A stretch of DNA of 60,623 nucleotides from Acidaminococcus sp050873445 (GTDB taxonomy: Bacteria > Bacillota > Negativicutes > Acidaminococcales > Acidaminococcaceae): positions 1 through 60,623 of the forward strand of contig NZ_JBNMIU010000008.1 in NCBI RefSeq assembly GCF_050873445.1, given 5' to 3'. The notes under the pieces were generated by a model, which searched no databases, was not told the DNA's origin, and saw only the letters and a list, made by a program, of their open reading frames with translations. The number at the start of each line of letters is the position of its first letter. The first letter of the stretch is position 1. Positions 48,506 to 57,824 of the stretch are shown piece by piece. A program made the translations under genes and the position numbers.

Positions 48506-50824
48506 ATGGCCCTGGTCCTGGAAGCCGGTCTGGCTTTTGCCCTGGGCATTGCAGCGGGACTGGGGAAACCGCTGTCCTGGTGGGTGTGGAGCATATCGTC
48601 AGGTATCAGCAGCTGTCTGCTGTTCTGGCTCCATCGGAAACAGAAGGGACGGGACAGCTGGAAACTGGGCTGCTGTCTGCTGATCTTCTGCCTGGGCGGC
48701 CTGCGGGCCGCACTGTCTTCCACTGCCCAGCAGCGGATGGCTCCTCTGGTGGATCAGAACACGGTCATTACGGGCAGGATCGTGCCCGGTTCTGCCCGCA
48801 CCGGGCGGTCCGGCTCCTGTTTCTTCCTTTTGGAGGAACCACGGGGCAGGGTACGGGTACTTGTCCGCAAATCCGGGAAATTCCAGCCCCGGCTGGGTAC
48901 TGTGGAGGTGCGGGGGATATTCCGGGCTCCGGACGGGTTCTATAACCCGGGCCAGCTGGATCCGGAGATACGGGCAGCCATTGCCGGGGAAGGTGGCAGC
49001 CTGGAAACAGAGGGGCGGATGTGCCGTCTGGTGGACCGGCTGCCCCTCTGGCCGGACCGGATCTTTGCCTTTGGGGAAAAACTGCGCAGCCAGCTGCACC
49101 AGACGCTGAGCCCGGAAGACAGTGCCCTGCTGGAAGGCATGCTGCTGGGCGGCAGCAGCGGCATCGCTCCGGATCGGCTGCGGCTGTTCCAGCGCTGCGG
49201 TCTCAGCCATCTGCTCTCTGTTTCCGGCAGCCATGTGGCACTGCTCCTGAGTCTGTTTGCCGGAGGCGCTGTTTTCCTGCGGTTGCCTCGAAGGATGGGG
49301 GCCTTGCTGGTGACTGTCCTGCTGCTGGCCTATGGGCTGTTGTGCGGGATGAGGGCGTCCGTGTGCCGGGCACTGCTCCTGGGTCTGGGAGCCCTGTGGG
49401 GCCGGGTGCACCGGAAACGGGCCAGCAGCACGGCTTTCCTGGGCCTGGGACTGCTGCTCCTTCTCGCCTGGCAGCCCTGGTGGGTGTGGGACCCGGGGTT
49501 CCAGCTTTCCTTTGCAGCATCCGGAGGTCTTTTGCTGCTGCGTCGTCCCATGGAAAGAAAGCTGGCAGCCTGGCTGCCTCTTCCCCTGGCCCGGGGCTTT
49601 TCCGTGCCCCTGGCAGCCCAGGCACTGGGCCTGCCGTTTCTGGTGCACCATTTCCATATGCTGTCCCTGGTGTCCCTGCTGGCCAACGTGCTGCTGATCC
49701 CCCTGCTGTCCCTTTGCCTGACCTTCGGCGCCATCGGAGCTTTCCTGGGTACTCTGGGGCTCTTCATCCCCGCCCGGCTGTGCCTGGTGGGAGCGGGGCA
49801 GCTGCTGGGCTTTTCTCTGTGGGGCGGAGAATGGCTCTGCCGCCTGCCCGGTACCCACTGGATTACAGGGCAGGTGCCTTTCTGGGTGTGGCCTCTGTAT
49901 CTCCTGCTGCTCCTGGCGCTGCTGGAACAGGGCTGGTTCCAGCCGGAACGGCCCCGTCTGCGGCGGGCGGGAATCCTGGCTTCGGGGCTGGCTCTCCTTA
50001 TGGTGCTGGGTGCCCGGCATTTCCGTCCCCAGCCTTTTACCGCTTATTTCCTGGATGTGGGACAAGGGGACTGTGCCGTGGTGGTGACGCCCCGGCGGCA
50101 GGTGTTCGTGTTCGATACGGGCGGTCTCAGCGGGCATTTTGACACGGGCGAACGGATCCTGGTGCCTTTCCTGCGCTATCTGGGGATGGACCGGGTGGAT
50201 GCGGTCTTCGTCAGCCATGGACACCATGACCATGCGGGCGGACTGGCCGGACTGCTGCGCTGGCTGCCGGTGGAAACCATTTATCTGCCCAACGAAAACC
50301 CCAGTGAGGATATAGGAAAAGCGATGCAATTGATACAATTTAAAAATATCAGTAAAATTGTATACAAAATGCAAACAAACCAGAAAATAAGAAAAAAAGA
50401 GAGTATAATACAAATTGTAGAAGCACCGAAATGGGAAGAGAAAGGAGGCAAAGGGAACGAGAACTCTGCCATCGTACGTGTGAGCTGTGATGGCCACAGT
50501 CTTCTGTTTACCGGAGATGCTCCGGCGGACGTGGAGGAACTGGCGGCAGCAAAGTCCATCCGGAGCGATGTGCTCAAAGTATCCCATCATGGTTCCAGGA
50601 CTTCCTCTGCGGAAGTCTTCCTGGAGGCTGTGCGGCCACAGGTGGCCGTGGCATCAGCCGGCAGGCGGAACCATTTCGGCCATCCCCACAGGGAGACAAT
50701 CGAAAAACTGGAAGCCCGCAGGATTCCCCTGATCCGGACGGATCAGGAGGGAGCCGTGAAGATCGTTTTTGACGGAGCTGTTCCCATATGGTATAGTTAT
50801 CGTTGGCAGCGAGATTCTTTCTAG
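48506..50824 (+). CDS. comEC: DNA uptake channel ComEC/Rec2
   Basis: ComEC is the membrane channel carrying single-stranded DNA into the cytoplasm. The 772-residue protein has an N-terminal DUF4131-type region, the Competence membrane domain (LLSVSGSHVALLLSLF onward), and a C-terminal metallo-beta-lactamase-like domain with SHGHHDHAGG at about residue 569. ATG 48506 follows GGAGGTG. Between about 50310 and 50450 the gene drops to roughly 20% GC and encodes a Lys/Ile/Asn-rich insert (about residues 601-645) with an A7 run, very unlike its flanks. The frame stays open, so the gene is intact as read. Confidence 0.94.
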   Translation: MALVLEAGLAFALGIAAGLGKPLSWWVWSISSGISSCLLFWLHRKQKGRDSWKLGCCLLIFCLGGLRAALSSTAQQRMAPLVDQNTVITGRIVPGSARTGRSGSCFFLLEEPRGRVRVLVRKSGKFQPRLGTVEVRGIFRAPDGFYNPGQLDPEIRAAIAGEGGSLETEGRMCRLVDRLPLWPDRIFAFGEKLRSQLHQTLSPEDSALLEGMLLGGSSGIAPDRLRLFQRCGLSHLLSVSGSHVALLLSLFAGGAVFLRLPRRMGALLVTVLLLAYGLLCGMRASVCRALLLGLGALWGRVHRKRASSTAFLGLGLLLLLAWQPWWVWDPGFQLSFAASGGLLLLRRPMERKLAAWLPLPLARGFSVPLAAQALGLPFLVHHFHMLSLVSLLANVLLIPLLSLCLTFGAIGAFLGTLGLFIPARLCLVGAGQLLGFSLWGGEWLCRLPGTHWITGQVPFWVWPLYLLLLLALLEQGWFQPERPRLRRAGILASGLALLMVLGARHFRPQPFTAYFLDVGQGDCAVVVTPRRQVFVFDTGGLSGHFDTGERILVPFLRYLGMDRVDAVFVSHGHHDHAGGLAGLLRWLPVETIYLPNENPSEDIGKAMQLIQFKNISKIVYKMQTNQKIRKKESIIQIVEAPKWEEKGGKGNENSAIVRVSCDGHSLLFTGDAPADVEELAAAKSIRSDVLKVSHHGSRTSSAEVFLEAVRPQVAVASAGRRNHFGHPHRETIEKLEARRIPLIRTDQEGAVKIVFDGAVPIWYSYRWQRDSF

Positions 50825-50837
50825 GAGTGGATCTATT

Positions 50838-51905
50838 GTGAACGATAGAGCAGATGTGTTTCTGGAAAATCTGCGGAAAAATCCAGCTTGTCCTCATGTT
50901 GTCATTGCCTGGGGGGAGGAAGAGTACTATAAGAAGGCCATTCAGAAGGCCTTTCGCCGGAAAGCCTTTGCTTCCGGGGAGGAACCCACAGAATGGAACT
51001 TCAGGGGAGATTTTGAACTGAACGCTTTGGCGGAAGCCATCAACAGTATGCCTTTCTTTGGAGGAGGGAACTGGATCGTCATCGAAGACCCCAGAATCCT
51101 GACCGATAAGGAAAAAAACGGCGGAAAAAAAACGGGTGCAAAAGGGAAAAAGAAGAAACAGGCTCCCATCGAGCAGTTCATGACGCTGCTGACGGATATG
51201 CCGGAGTATTCTTTTCTGATCTGTCTTTGCAGTAAATTGGACAAAAGGCAAACATTTTATAAAACCATGAGCAAGAAAGTTCAGGTGGTAGAATGCAGTC
51301 CCTTGCGTCCCTACCAGCTGCAGCCCTGGCTGCGGCAGCAGGCGGATCAGTATGGTGCCCGCTTCACACCGGAGGCCATGAGCCTGATCATGGAGTATGT
51401 ATCGGCGACAGATATGGCGCCGCTGCTGTTCTTGCAGCAGGAGATCGGCAAGATCGCCCTGTATGCGGGAAAGAGGAAACTGTGGCAGGCACAGGATGTG
51501 GCACAGATGTTTTCGCAATTGCCGGAGATTTCCGGATTTGCCTTGGGGAATGCAGTAGAAGAGAGAAAATTGGGAAAAGTTCTCCTTCTGCTGGCTGAAG
51601 AGAAAAAGAACAGTGGCAGTGACGGCTTTTACAGCCTGACCATGCGGCTGGTCTCCTCACTGCGGCGAATGCTCCAGGTAAAGGAACTGATGGAAAAAGG
51701 TGCTCGACAGGAGACCATAGCGTCTACGCTGAAAATGCATCCTTATGCGGTTAAAATGGCCATGCAGCACAGCAATCATTTTTCACGTGAATCCTTACAG
51801 ACATGCATGGTGGAAATGGCCCGGATGACAGCAGACTCCCGAAAGAACGGACGCACCTGGTCCCGCCTGGAAGAAATTTTGGTAAAACTGGTCGCTGAAA
51901 GGTAA
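50838..51905 (+). CDS. holA: DNA polymerase III delta subunit
   Basis: HolA is the clamp-loader subunit that opens the sliding clamp. The 355-residue protein shows the family features ADVFLENLRKNP...VVIAWGEEEYYKKAI at the N-terminus, FFGGGNWIVIEDPRIL, and a helical C-terminal domain ending TWSRLEEILVKLVAER. The start is GTG 50838, 7-8 nt after AGGAGTGG, overlapping nothing and 13 nt after comEC, the usual comEC-holA order. Confidence 0.93.
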   Translation: MNDRADVFLENLRKNPACPHVVIAWGEEEYYKKAIQKAFRRKAFASGEEPTEWNFRGDFELNALAEAINSMPFFGGGNWIVIEDPRILTDKEKNGGKKTGAKGKKKKQAPIEQFMTLLTDMPEYSFLICLCSKLDKRQTFYKTMSKKVQVVECSPLRPYQLQPWLRQQADQYGARFTPEAMSLIMEYVSATDMAPLLFLQQEIGKIALYAGKRKLWQAQDVAQMFSQLPEISGFALGNAVEERKLGKVLLLLAEEKKNSGSDGFYSLTMRLVSSLRRMLQVKELMEKGARQETIASTLKMHPYAVKMAMQHSNHFSRESLQTCMVEMARMTADSRKNGRTWSRLEEILVKLVAER

Positions 51906-51941
51906 AAAATTCAATATGGTATTTGAAGGAGGATTAAGGGA

Positions 51942-53144
51942 ATGTTTGCATTAAATTCTTACCAAACCTTGGCTGTTGGTATCTTGCTGTACTACCTGGG
52001 TAAATGGCTCAAAACGAGAATCAAATTTTTCCAGACCTACTGTATTCCTAACCCGGTTATCGGCGGCGTGCTGTTCGCACTGATCAACCTGGCTCTGTTC
52101 GAAGCAGGCACCGGCGCCATCAAACTGGATACGGTACAGCAAAGCTTCTTCATGAATATGTTCTTCACCAGCGTTGGCTTCAGTGCCAGCTATGCTCTGC
52201 TGAAAAAGGGCGGCCGTGACGTGGTCATCCTGACTATTCTCTGTGCCGTGCTGATCAGCTGTCAGGATATCATCGGCGTAGGGCTGGCTTCCGTACTGGG
52301 CCTGCAGCCGCTGCTGGGCCTGTGCGCAGGGTCCATTCCTCTGGTGGGCGGCCATGGTACTTCCGGTGCCTTCGGTCCCATGCTGGAACAGCTGGGTGTG
52401 AGCCGTGCCAACACCGTGGCCATTGCCATGGCTACGTTCGGCCTGATCTGCGGCTCTTTGATGGGCGGCCCTGTGGCGCACCGTCTGCTGGAAAAATTCC
52501 ATCTGCACAGCACCAAGGAAGACCAGGAAGGGGCTAACGAAAAAGCCCAGAGCATGGAAGAAAATGCTTCCCTGGCTATGACTCCTGAAAACTTCATGCT
52601 GGCTACCGGCGAAGTCCTGGTTGCCATGGGTCTCGGCACCATCGTCAGCAAGTTCTTCACCAGCGTCGGTCTGACGTTCCCTGGTTACATCGGCTCCATG
52701 ATCATCGCTGCCATCATCCGGAACATCTCTGACCACGCCAACGGCGGTCTGCCTGTTCCCATGCAGGAAATCGGCACCGTTGGGGATGTTGGCCTGAACA
52801 TCTTCCTGAGCCTGGCTATGATGAGCCTGCGGATCTGGGAACTGTTCGACATCGCCGGCCCTCTGGCCATCATCGCTGTTTGCCAGACTATCTTCATGGC
52901 TCTGTTCACCACTTTCGTGGTATTCAATGTCATGGGCAAGGACTACGATGCAGCTGTTGAAGTTTCCGCAGTGTGCGGCTTTGGTATGGGCGCAACCCCG
53001 AACGCCATGGCTAACATGAGCGCCATCACTGCCAACTACGGCCCGGCACCCCGTGCTTTCTTCGCCGTACCTCTGGTAGGGGCTATGTTCATCGACTTCG
53101 CCAACTCCGGTATCCTGATGATCTTCATCAACCTGTTCAAATAA
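51942..53144 (+). CDS. gltS: Sodium/glutamate symporter
   Basis: GltS imports glutamate with Na+. The 400-residue membrane protein begins with LNSYQTLAVGILLYYLGKWL and has the inverted-repeat pore motifs CAGSIPLVGGHGTSGAFGPM and VCGFGMGATPNAMANMSAI. Its length is typical. The start ATG follows GAAGGAGG. For a glutamate-fermenting anaerobe this would be a major fuel importer. It ends at a strong terminator; the downstream LysR may regulate it. Confidence 0.96.
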   Translation: MFALNSYQTLAVGILLYYLGKWLKTRIKFFQTYCIPNPVIGGVLFALINLALFEAGTGAIKLDTVQQSFFMNMFFTSVGFSASYALLKKGGRDVVILTILCAVLISCQDIIGVGLASVLGLQPLLGLCAGSIPLVGGHGTSGAFGPMLEQLGVSRANTVAIAMATFGLICGSLMGGPVAHRLLEKFHLHSTKEDQEGANEKAQSMEENASLAMTPENFMLATGEVLVAMGLGTIVSKFFTSVGLTFPGYIGSMIIAAIIRNISDHANGGLPVPMQEIGTVGDVGLNIFLSLAMMSLRIWELFDIAGPLAIIAVCQTIFMALFTTFVVFNVMGKDYDAAVEVSAVCGFGMGATPNAMANMSAITANYGPAPRAFFAVPLVGAMFIDFANSGILMIFINLFK

Positions 53145-53170
53145 CCGGAACACAGTTTTTCACAAAAGGG

Positions 53171-53211
53171 CTGTGGAGAAATGGATTTTCATTTCTCCAC
53201 AGTCTCTTTTT
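53171..53211 (+). terminator. Terminator after gltS
   Basis: A perfect 13-bp stem (53171-53183 with 53190-53202) followed by TCTCTTTTT. Confidence 0.94.
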
Positions 53212-53280
53212 CTGTTTCTGGCTCTGTTCCATCGATGTTGGGATGCTTCCTGGCTTTATTGTAGCAAAAGAGAAATACTG

Positions 53281-53309
53281 TTGTAAAACTGTTTATTTGA
53301 GTATATAAT
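53281..53309 (+). promoter_or_regulatory. Promoter of the LysR gene after gltS
   Basis: TTGTAA (53281-53286) and TATAAT (53304-53309) are 17 nt apart. Confidence 0.7.
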
Positions 53310-53349
53310 ACAGGGAAAAGACGATATATCGGAGAAGGAGAGAGACCGG

Positions 53350-54270
53350 ATGAATTTCAACCATATCCGTTACTTTTTGATGACAGCCCAGGAAGCCAGC
53401 TTTTCCCGGGCGGCCCAGCGGCTGCACATTACCCAGCAGACTTTGAGCGGGCAGATTGCGGCCCTGGAAAAAGAATTGGGATGCAGGCTGTTCCTGCGTC
53501 ATGTACCTCTGGAACTGACCTATGGGGGCAAGGTGTTCATGGAATACGCCCGCCAGTTCCAGGAACGGTACCGCAGCATGGAACAGGCCTTTCAGGATAT
53601 CCAGCACCAGGAAAAAGGCTGCCTGCGGCTGGGAATCGCCTATACCAGGGGCCATATCCTGCTGCCGCCTCTGCTGCAGCGATTCCAGCAGCTGTATCCG
53701 CTCATGGAAGTGGAAGTGGCAGAAGAAAGCAATGCGGAACTTCTGCTCCAGCTCCAGGAGGGGGAAACGGATCTGATGATCGGATACTTTCCCGAACCTG
53801 TGAGCGGTATCCAGACCCGGATGCTGCAGATGGAGGAAATCCAGCTGGTAGTGGCTGACGAATTGCTGGAACGGGTCTATGGAAAAGAGAAAGAGACGGT
53901 GATCCGGCAGCTGCGGGAAAGCCGGGATCCCCGGGTGCTGCGGGACTGTCCTTTTCTGCGGACCGATGTGGCCGATCTGGCCGGCTACCTGGTGATGAAG
54001 CTGCTGAACCGTCTGCAGTTCGTGCCCCGGCAGAAGGTCAAGGCCCACAACCTGGAACTGCTGCTGGAATTGTGCGTAGCGGGAGCCGGCGTATGTTTTT
54101 CACCTGATTATCTGGTAGAAGGGTTCCTGCGTCCGGAACAGCGGGCAAAGCTGCTGCAGGTGCCTATGGGAGAAGATCTGCGTTATCCCATCTGTTTCGG
54201 CTGGCGTACCGGCAACTACCAGTGGAGCATGCTGGAAAAGTTCATGGAATGCGCTAAAAAGAAAGTGTAA
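53350..54270 (+). CDS. LysR-family transcriptional regulator
   Basis: This 306-residue LysR protein has the N-terminal winged helix (SFSRAAQRLHITQQTLSGQI) and an effector domain with GIAYTRGHILLPPLLQRFQ. It resembles the LysR after gntP more than the one at 196. It has its own promoter and ends at a bidirectional terminator. Its position after gltS makes glutamate uptake a possible target, but no operator is identified. Confidence 0.9.
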   Translation: MNFNHIRYFLMTAQEASFSRAAQRLHITQQTLSGQIAALEKELGCRLFLRHVPLELTYGGKVFMEYARQFQERYRSMEQAFQDIQHQEKGCLRLGIAYTRGHILLPPLLQRFQQLYPLMEVEVAEESNAELLLQLQEGETDLMIGYFPEPVSGIQTRMLQMEEIQLVVADELLERVYGKEKETVIRQLRESRDPRVLRDCPFLRTDVADLAGYLVMKLLNRLQFVPRQKVKAHNLELLLELCVAGAGVCFSPDYLVEGFLRPEQRAKLLQVPMGEDLRYPICFGWRTGNYQWSMLEKFMECAKKKV

Positions 54271-54297
54271 AGGAATAATAGAACCTGCTTGACATGG

Positions 54298-54328
54298 AAA
54301 AAGCGCCGCTTCACTGCGACGCTTTTTT
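54298..54328. terminator. Bidirectional terminator between the LysR and yitT genes
   Basis: An AAAAAGCG/CGCTTTTT stem plus CGC/GCG inner pairs, loop TTCACT. The stop codon of the minus-strand yitT-like gene is inside it. Confidence 0.85.
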
Positions 54329-55192
54329 GAATTTCTGCTCTTCTTCGATATCCAGGTTGGGCTGGGTGAAACCTCTTCCGAACACGTTGTTGGCATCCTG
54401 GATGGTGACAAAAGCCATGGGGTCCACTTCTTTGATGATCTTTTCCAGGTGGGCCAGCTGGGTCAGCTTGACCACCACCAGAAGAATTTCCAGGGGCTGC
54501 CGGGTGTATCCGCCTTCCCCGTGGAGGATGGTGATGCCCCGGTTGACCTCGTCCATGACCCGCCGGCCGATTTCTTCGGCATGGATGGAGACGATGATGA
54601 CCTGCTTCTTGTAGTCGAAGCCCACCATGAATACATTGGTGGCCTGGAAGGTGATGAAGAACAGAACCATACTGTACAGCACCGGGGTGAGCCCCAGGAA
54701 TACCACAGCGGCCAGCATGACGCAGGTGTCGAACAGGAAGTTGGTCGTGCTTACGGAGATGTTGTAGTATTTTTTGGTCAGGAATCCAATGATGTCAACG
54801 CCGCCGGTGGAGGATTCGGACCGGTACACCAGGGCACTGCCCAGGCCGCCCAGTACCCCACCGGCAATGCAGCACAGCAGCTGGTCGGAGATATCCACGT
54901 AGTCCTGCACAAAGGCGGTGCCGTCCAGGGCGGCGGAGAACAATACTGTGCCGATGACACTGTCGATGAAGAACTGCCGGCTCATGTATTTCCAGGCCAC
55001 GTAGAACAGCGGGATATTGAACAGGAAACTGGTGATGCCGGGGGGCCAGCCGGTCAGGTAGTACAGGATGATGGAGACCCCGGAAATACCACCGGACAGG
55101 AATCGGTGCTGGACAAAGAATGCGTTGATGGCCAGAGCCATCAGCAGGCATCCCAGGGCCGTCATGATATAACGGATGGCAAGCTTTTTCAT
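54311..55192 (-). CDS. YitT-family membrane protein
   Basis: This membrane protein of about 293 residues belongs to the YitT family (five or six N-terminal hydrophobic segments followed by a soluble DUF2179 domain). FLSGGISGVSIILYYLTG and STGGVDIIGFLTKKYYNIS are typical; the C-terminal domain includes RGITILHGEGGYT and DPMAFVTIQDANNVFGRGF. ATG 55192, 8 nt from GAGGAGG, is preferred over the two upstream ATGs. The function of the family is not established. Confidence 0.9.
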   Translation of the reverse strand: MKKLAIRYIMTALGCLLMALAINAFFVQHRFLSGGISGVSIILYYLTGWPPGITSFLFNIPLFYVAWKYMSRQFFIDSVIGTVLFSAALDGTAFVQDYVDISDQLLCCIAGGVLGGLGSALVYRSESSTGGVDIIGFLTKKYYNISVSTTNFLFDTCVMLAAVVFLGLTPVLYSMVLFFITFQATNVFMVGFDYKKQVIIVSIHAEEIGRRVMDEVNRGITILHGEGGYTRQPLEILLVVVKLTQLAHLEKIIKEVDPMAFVTIQDANNVFGRGFTQPNLDIEEEQKFKKASQ

Positions 55193-55262
55193 AGGCATGA
55201 CCTCCTCTTTCAGCATTCCTTTTATTGTAACATCTTTCCACTGCTGCTGACAGAAATTTATG

Positions 55263-55292
55263 ATACTAGAACGTTCGACAAAAATGATTCAA
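55263..55292 (-). promoter_or_regulatory. Probable promoter of the yitT-like gene
   Basis: On the minus strand TTGAAT (55292-55287) and TAGTAT (55268-55263) are 18 nt apart, with the palindrome GAACGTTC at the spacer end. Confidence 0.5.
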
Positions 55293-55321
55293 AAAATGTT
55301 CATAAAGTTTCTCCCAACTTA

Positions 55322-55350
55322 TTGCGGAGCGGGCGTTTTCACGATACAAT
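55322..55350 (+). promoter_or_regulatory. Probable ispE promoter
   Basis: TTGCGG (55322-55327) and TACAAT (55345-55350) are 17 nt apart, about 64 nt before the chosen start. Confidence 0.55.
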
Positions 55351-55413
55351 AATATGGATACAGAATACATTTCGTTTAGAGGGGAACATTCCATCAACAG
55401 GAGGCGGAAAGAC

Positions 55414-56271
55414 ATGGAACGGACGGCCTATGGCAAGATCAACCTGGGGCTCAGGGTATTGGGCAGGAGACCGGATGGTTATCATGAAGTGGATATGATC
55501 CTGCAATCCATTTCTCTGGCGGATACCATCGCTTTTGTTCCAGCCGATACTTTCAGCCTGGAAACGGACTGTCCGGATCTGCCCTGTGATGACAGCAACC
55601 TGATGGTGAAGGCGGCCAGGGCTTTTGCTCAGGCTGCCGGCTGTTCTGCCGCTTACCACCTGTCCTGCACCAAACGGATCTTCCTGGCCGCAGGGCTGGC
55701 CGGGGGCAGTACGGATGCGGCGGCTGTGCTGCGGGGTCTGAACGACCTCTCAGGCAGGCCTCTGGACCGGGCCGGACTGGAACGTCTGGGCGCCACCATT
55801 GGCAGCGATGTGCCCTTCTGCATTTACGGGGGCACCCAGCGGGGACGTGGCCGCGGCGAGCAGATGACAGTACTGCCGGCGGCACCTCTTTTGTGGCTGG
55901 TGCTGGTGAAACCCCGTGATCTGGGGGTTTCCACAGCCTGGGTCTATGGACAGATCGACAAGGCCACGGACCGGGAGCCGGTAGACATGGACGGGCTGGA
56001 AAAAGCCCTGCGCCAGGGTGATCGGAAACAGCTGCTGGCACTGATGGCCAATGACCTGGAATGGGTGACCCTGAGGGCCCATCCGGAACTCCAGGCACTG
56101 AAAGAGACCATTGCGGCCCAGGGCGCCGAAAAGGTGCTTATGAGCGGCAGCGGCCCCACGTTGTTTGGAATTTTTGCAGGCCGGAAAGAAGCCCAGCAGG
56201 CGGCTGACCGGCTTCGGGAAATAGAGAGAGATGCACAAATCAAAATCGCACATACGGTGCAGGAGGAGTAG
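55414..56271 (+). CDS. ispE: 4-diphosphocytidyl-2-C-methyl-D-erythritol kinase
   Basis: IspE phosphorylates CDP-methylerythritol in the non-mevalonate isoprenoid pathway. The protein is about 285 residues with AYGKINLGLRVLGRRPDGYH at the N-terminus, the GHMP ATP motif AAGLAGGSTDAAA, and MSGSGPTLFGIF near the C-terminus. ATG 55414 follows AGGAGG by 9 nt; the longer start at 55354 is in the promoter region. gntR starts 6 nt after the stop. Confidence 0.95.
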   Translation: MERTAYGKINLGLRVLGRRPDGYHEVDMILQSISLADTIAFVPADTFSLETDCPDLPCDDSNLMVKAARAFAQAAGCSAAYHLSCTKRIFLAAGLAGGSTDAAAVLRGLNDLSGRPLDRAGLERLGATIGSDVPFCIYGGTQRGRGRGEQMTVLPAAPLLWLVLVKPRDLGVSTAWVYGQIDKATDREPVDMDGLEKALRQGDRKQLLALMANDLEWVTLRAHPELQALKETIAAQGAEKVLMSGSGPTLFGIFAGRKEAQQAADRLREIERDAQIKIAHTVQEE

Positions 56272-56277
56272 AGCAAC

Positions 56278-56994
56278 ATGGTGCAGCATTTAAAACAGAT
56301 TCCGTTGGACAGTTACAGACCTTTGCGGGATGTGGTGGTGGATAACATCCGCCAGGCCATTATTGGCGGGCAGTTCCCGGCCGGTATGCGGTTGATGGAA
56401 CTGCAGCTGGCAGAAGAGATGGGGGTCAGCCGGACTCCGGTACGGGAAGCCATCCGTAAGATGGAACTGGAGGGCCTGGTGGTGATGATCCCTCGTCGGG
56501 GTGCCTACGTAGCCGACATTTCCATCAAGGACATCAACGAAGTGTACGAAATCCGTACGGCTCTGGATGTACTGGCTGCCGGACTGGCTGCTGAACGGAT
56601 CGATGATGATGAAATCAAGCAGATGAAGGAACTGCTGGATGCGGACAAGCCTCTGGTGGCTGCCAAGGATTATCCCAAGATCATTGAAAACGATACGGCA
56701 TTCCATGATGTGATCTACAAGGCGAGCCGGAACAAGCGGTGCATGAATATCATCAGCAACCTGCGGGAACAGATCACGGCGATCCGGGGCCGTTCCATGC
56801 CGTATCCCGGCCGTCTGACGGATATGATCAGGGAACATGAGAATATTTACGAAGCCATTTCCCAGCGGAGCGTGGACAAGGCCCAGAAGGCCGTACGCAC
56901 CCATATGGAGAATGCGGAACGGACACTGCTGAAGGTCATTGAAGCCAACGAGAAGGCTTCAGAAGAGAAACAGAAGAAAGAGGGTAAAGCGTAA
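56278..56994 (+). CDS. GntR-family regulator with FCD domain
   Basis: This 238-residue regulator has an N-terminal winged helix (LAEEMGVSRTPVREAIRKME) and a C-terminal all-helical FCD domain with likely metal ligands in DTAFHDVIY, EHENIY and RTHMEN. It sits between ispE and purR, and its last codon overlaps the purR ATG (TAATGG), so it is translationally coupled with PurR. The ligand is unknown. Confidence 0.92.
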   Translation: MVQHLKQIPLDSYRPLRDVVVDNIRQAIIGGQFPAGMRLMELQLAEEMGVSRTPVREAIRKMELEGLVVMIPRRGAYVADISIKDINEVYEIRTALDVLAAGLAAERIDDDEIKQMKELLDADKPLVAAKDYPKIIENDTAFHDVIYKASRNKRCMNIISNLREQITAIRGRSMPYPGRLTDMIREHENIYEAISQRSVDKAQKAVRTHMENAERTLLKVIEANEKASEEKQKKEGKA

Positions 56995-57806
56995 TGGCAA
57001 GAATCAAGCGCCTGGAACGAATCGTAGCGCTCACCAAAGAACTGAATGATCACCCGTTCCAGTTGTTCCCCTTCTCTTATTTTTGTGAGAAGTTCACGGT
57101 CGCCAAATCCACCCTCAGTGAAGATGTCCAGACTGTGCGCAACGGGTTGGCCGCCTATGATCTGGGAATCATCGAGACCGTGGCCGGGGCCAGCGGCGGG
57201 GTGCGGTTCATTCCCTACCATTCTCCGGAGGCGGACAATGAATTCCTGTGGTCCCTGGCCAAGAAACTGAATGACCCCTCCCGGCTGCTGCCAGGCGGGA
57301 TGATCTATATGAACGATATCCTGTTCACGCCGGGCATCTCTACCCGGCTGGGCGAAATCATCATGCAGCGGACCCTGGAATTGAAGCCCGATTTCATCAT
57401 GACCGTGGAAGCCAAGGGGATTTCTCTGGCACTCAGTACGGCCCGGGCTTTCAACATCCCCATGGTCATGGCCCGGAAGGAAGCAAGGATTACCGAAGGA
57501 CCGGCCGTTTCCATCAGTTATGTGAGCGGCTCCAGCAAAAAGATCCAGACCATGAGCCTGCCCCGGAAAGCCCTGCCGCCCAGGGCACGGGTCCTGGTGG
57601 TGGATGACTTCATGCGGGCCGGCGGTACGGCCAAGGGCATGCAGGAACTGGCTGAGGAAGTGGGTGCCCAGGTGGTGGGTACCTACCTGTTCATCGCCAG
57701 CAGGGAACCGGAACAGAAAGTGGTAAAGGACTACGCGGCACTGATGACCTTGAAAGGGGTGGACGACGCCACCAGGGCCATCGATATTGTGCCCGAATTA
57801 CTGTAA
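56994..57806 (+). CDS. purR: Pur operon repressor PurR
   Basis: This 270-residue PurR is of the Bacillus type: an N-terminal winged helix (FCEKFTVAKSTLSEDVQTVR) fused to a phosphoribosyltransferase-like domain with the PRPP motif VLVVDDFMRAGGTAKG. It represses purine synthesis genes and responds to PRPP. It is not related to the LacI-type PurR of enterobacteria. No PurBox is obvious in the window. ilvA follows after 18 bp. Confidence 0.95.
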   Translation: MARIKRLERIVALTKELNDHPFQLFPFSYFCEKFTVAKSTLSEDVQTVRNGLAAYDLGIIETVAGASGGVRFIPYHSPEADNEFLWSLAKKLNDPSRLLPGGMIYMNDILFTPGISTRLGEIIMQRTLELKPDFIMTVEAKGISLALSTARAFNIPMVMARKEARITEGPAVSISYVSGSSKKIQTMSLPRKALPPRARVLVVDDFMRAGGTAKGMQELAEEVGAQVVGTYLFIASREPEQKVVKDYAALMTLKGVDDATRAIDIVPELL

Positions 57807-57824
57807 ACAAGGAGAATTGAACTC

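Noticed and set aside
45202..48723. 1173-residue minus-strand open frame opposite leuS-comEA
   Set aside because: It is an antisense shadow of conserved leuS motifs and also covers the comEA leader; no domain is visible.
55269..55276. LexA box (GAACGTTC) before the yitT-like gene
   Set aside because: The Firmicutes LexA site needs a 4-nt spacer between GAAC and GTTC; here the halves are adjacent.
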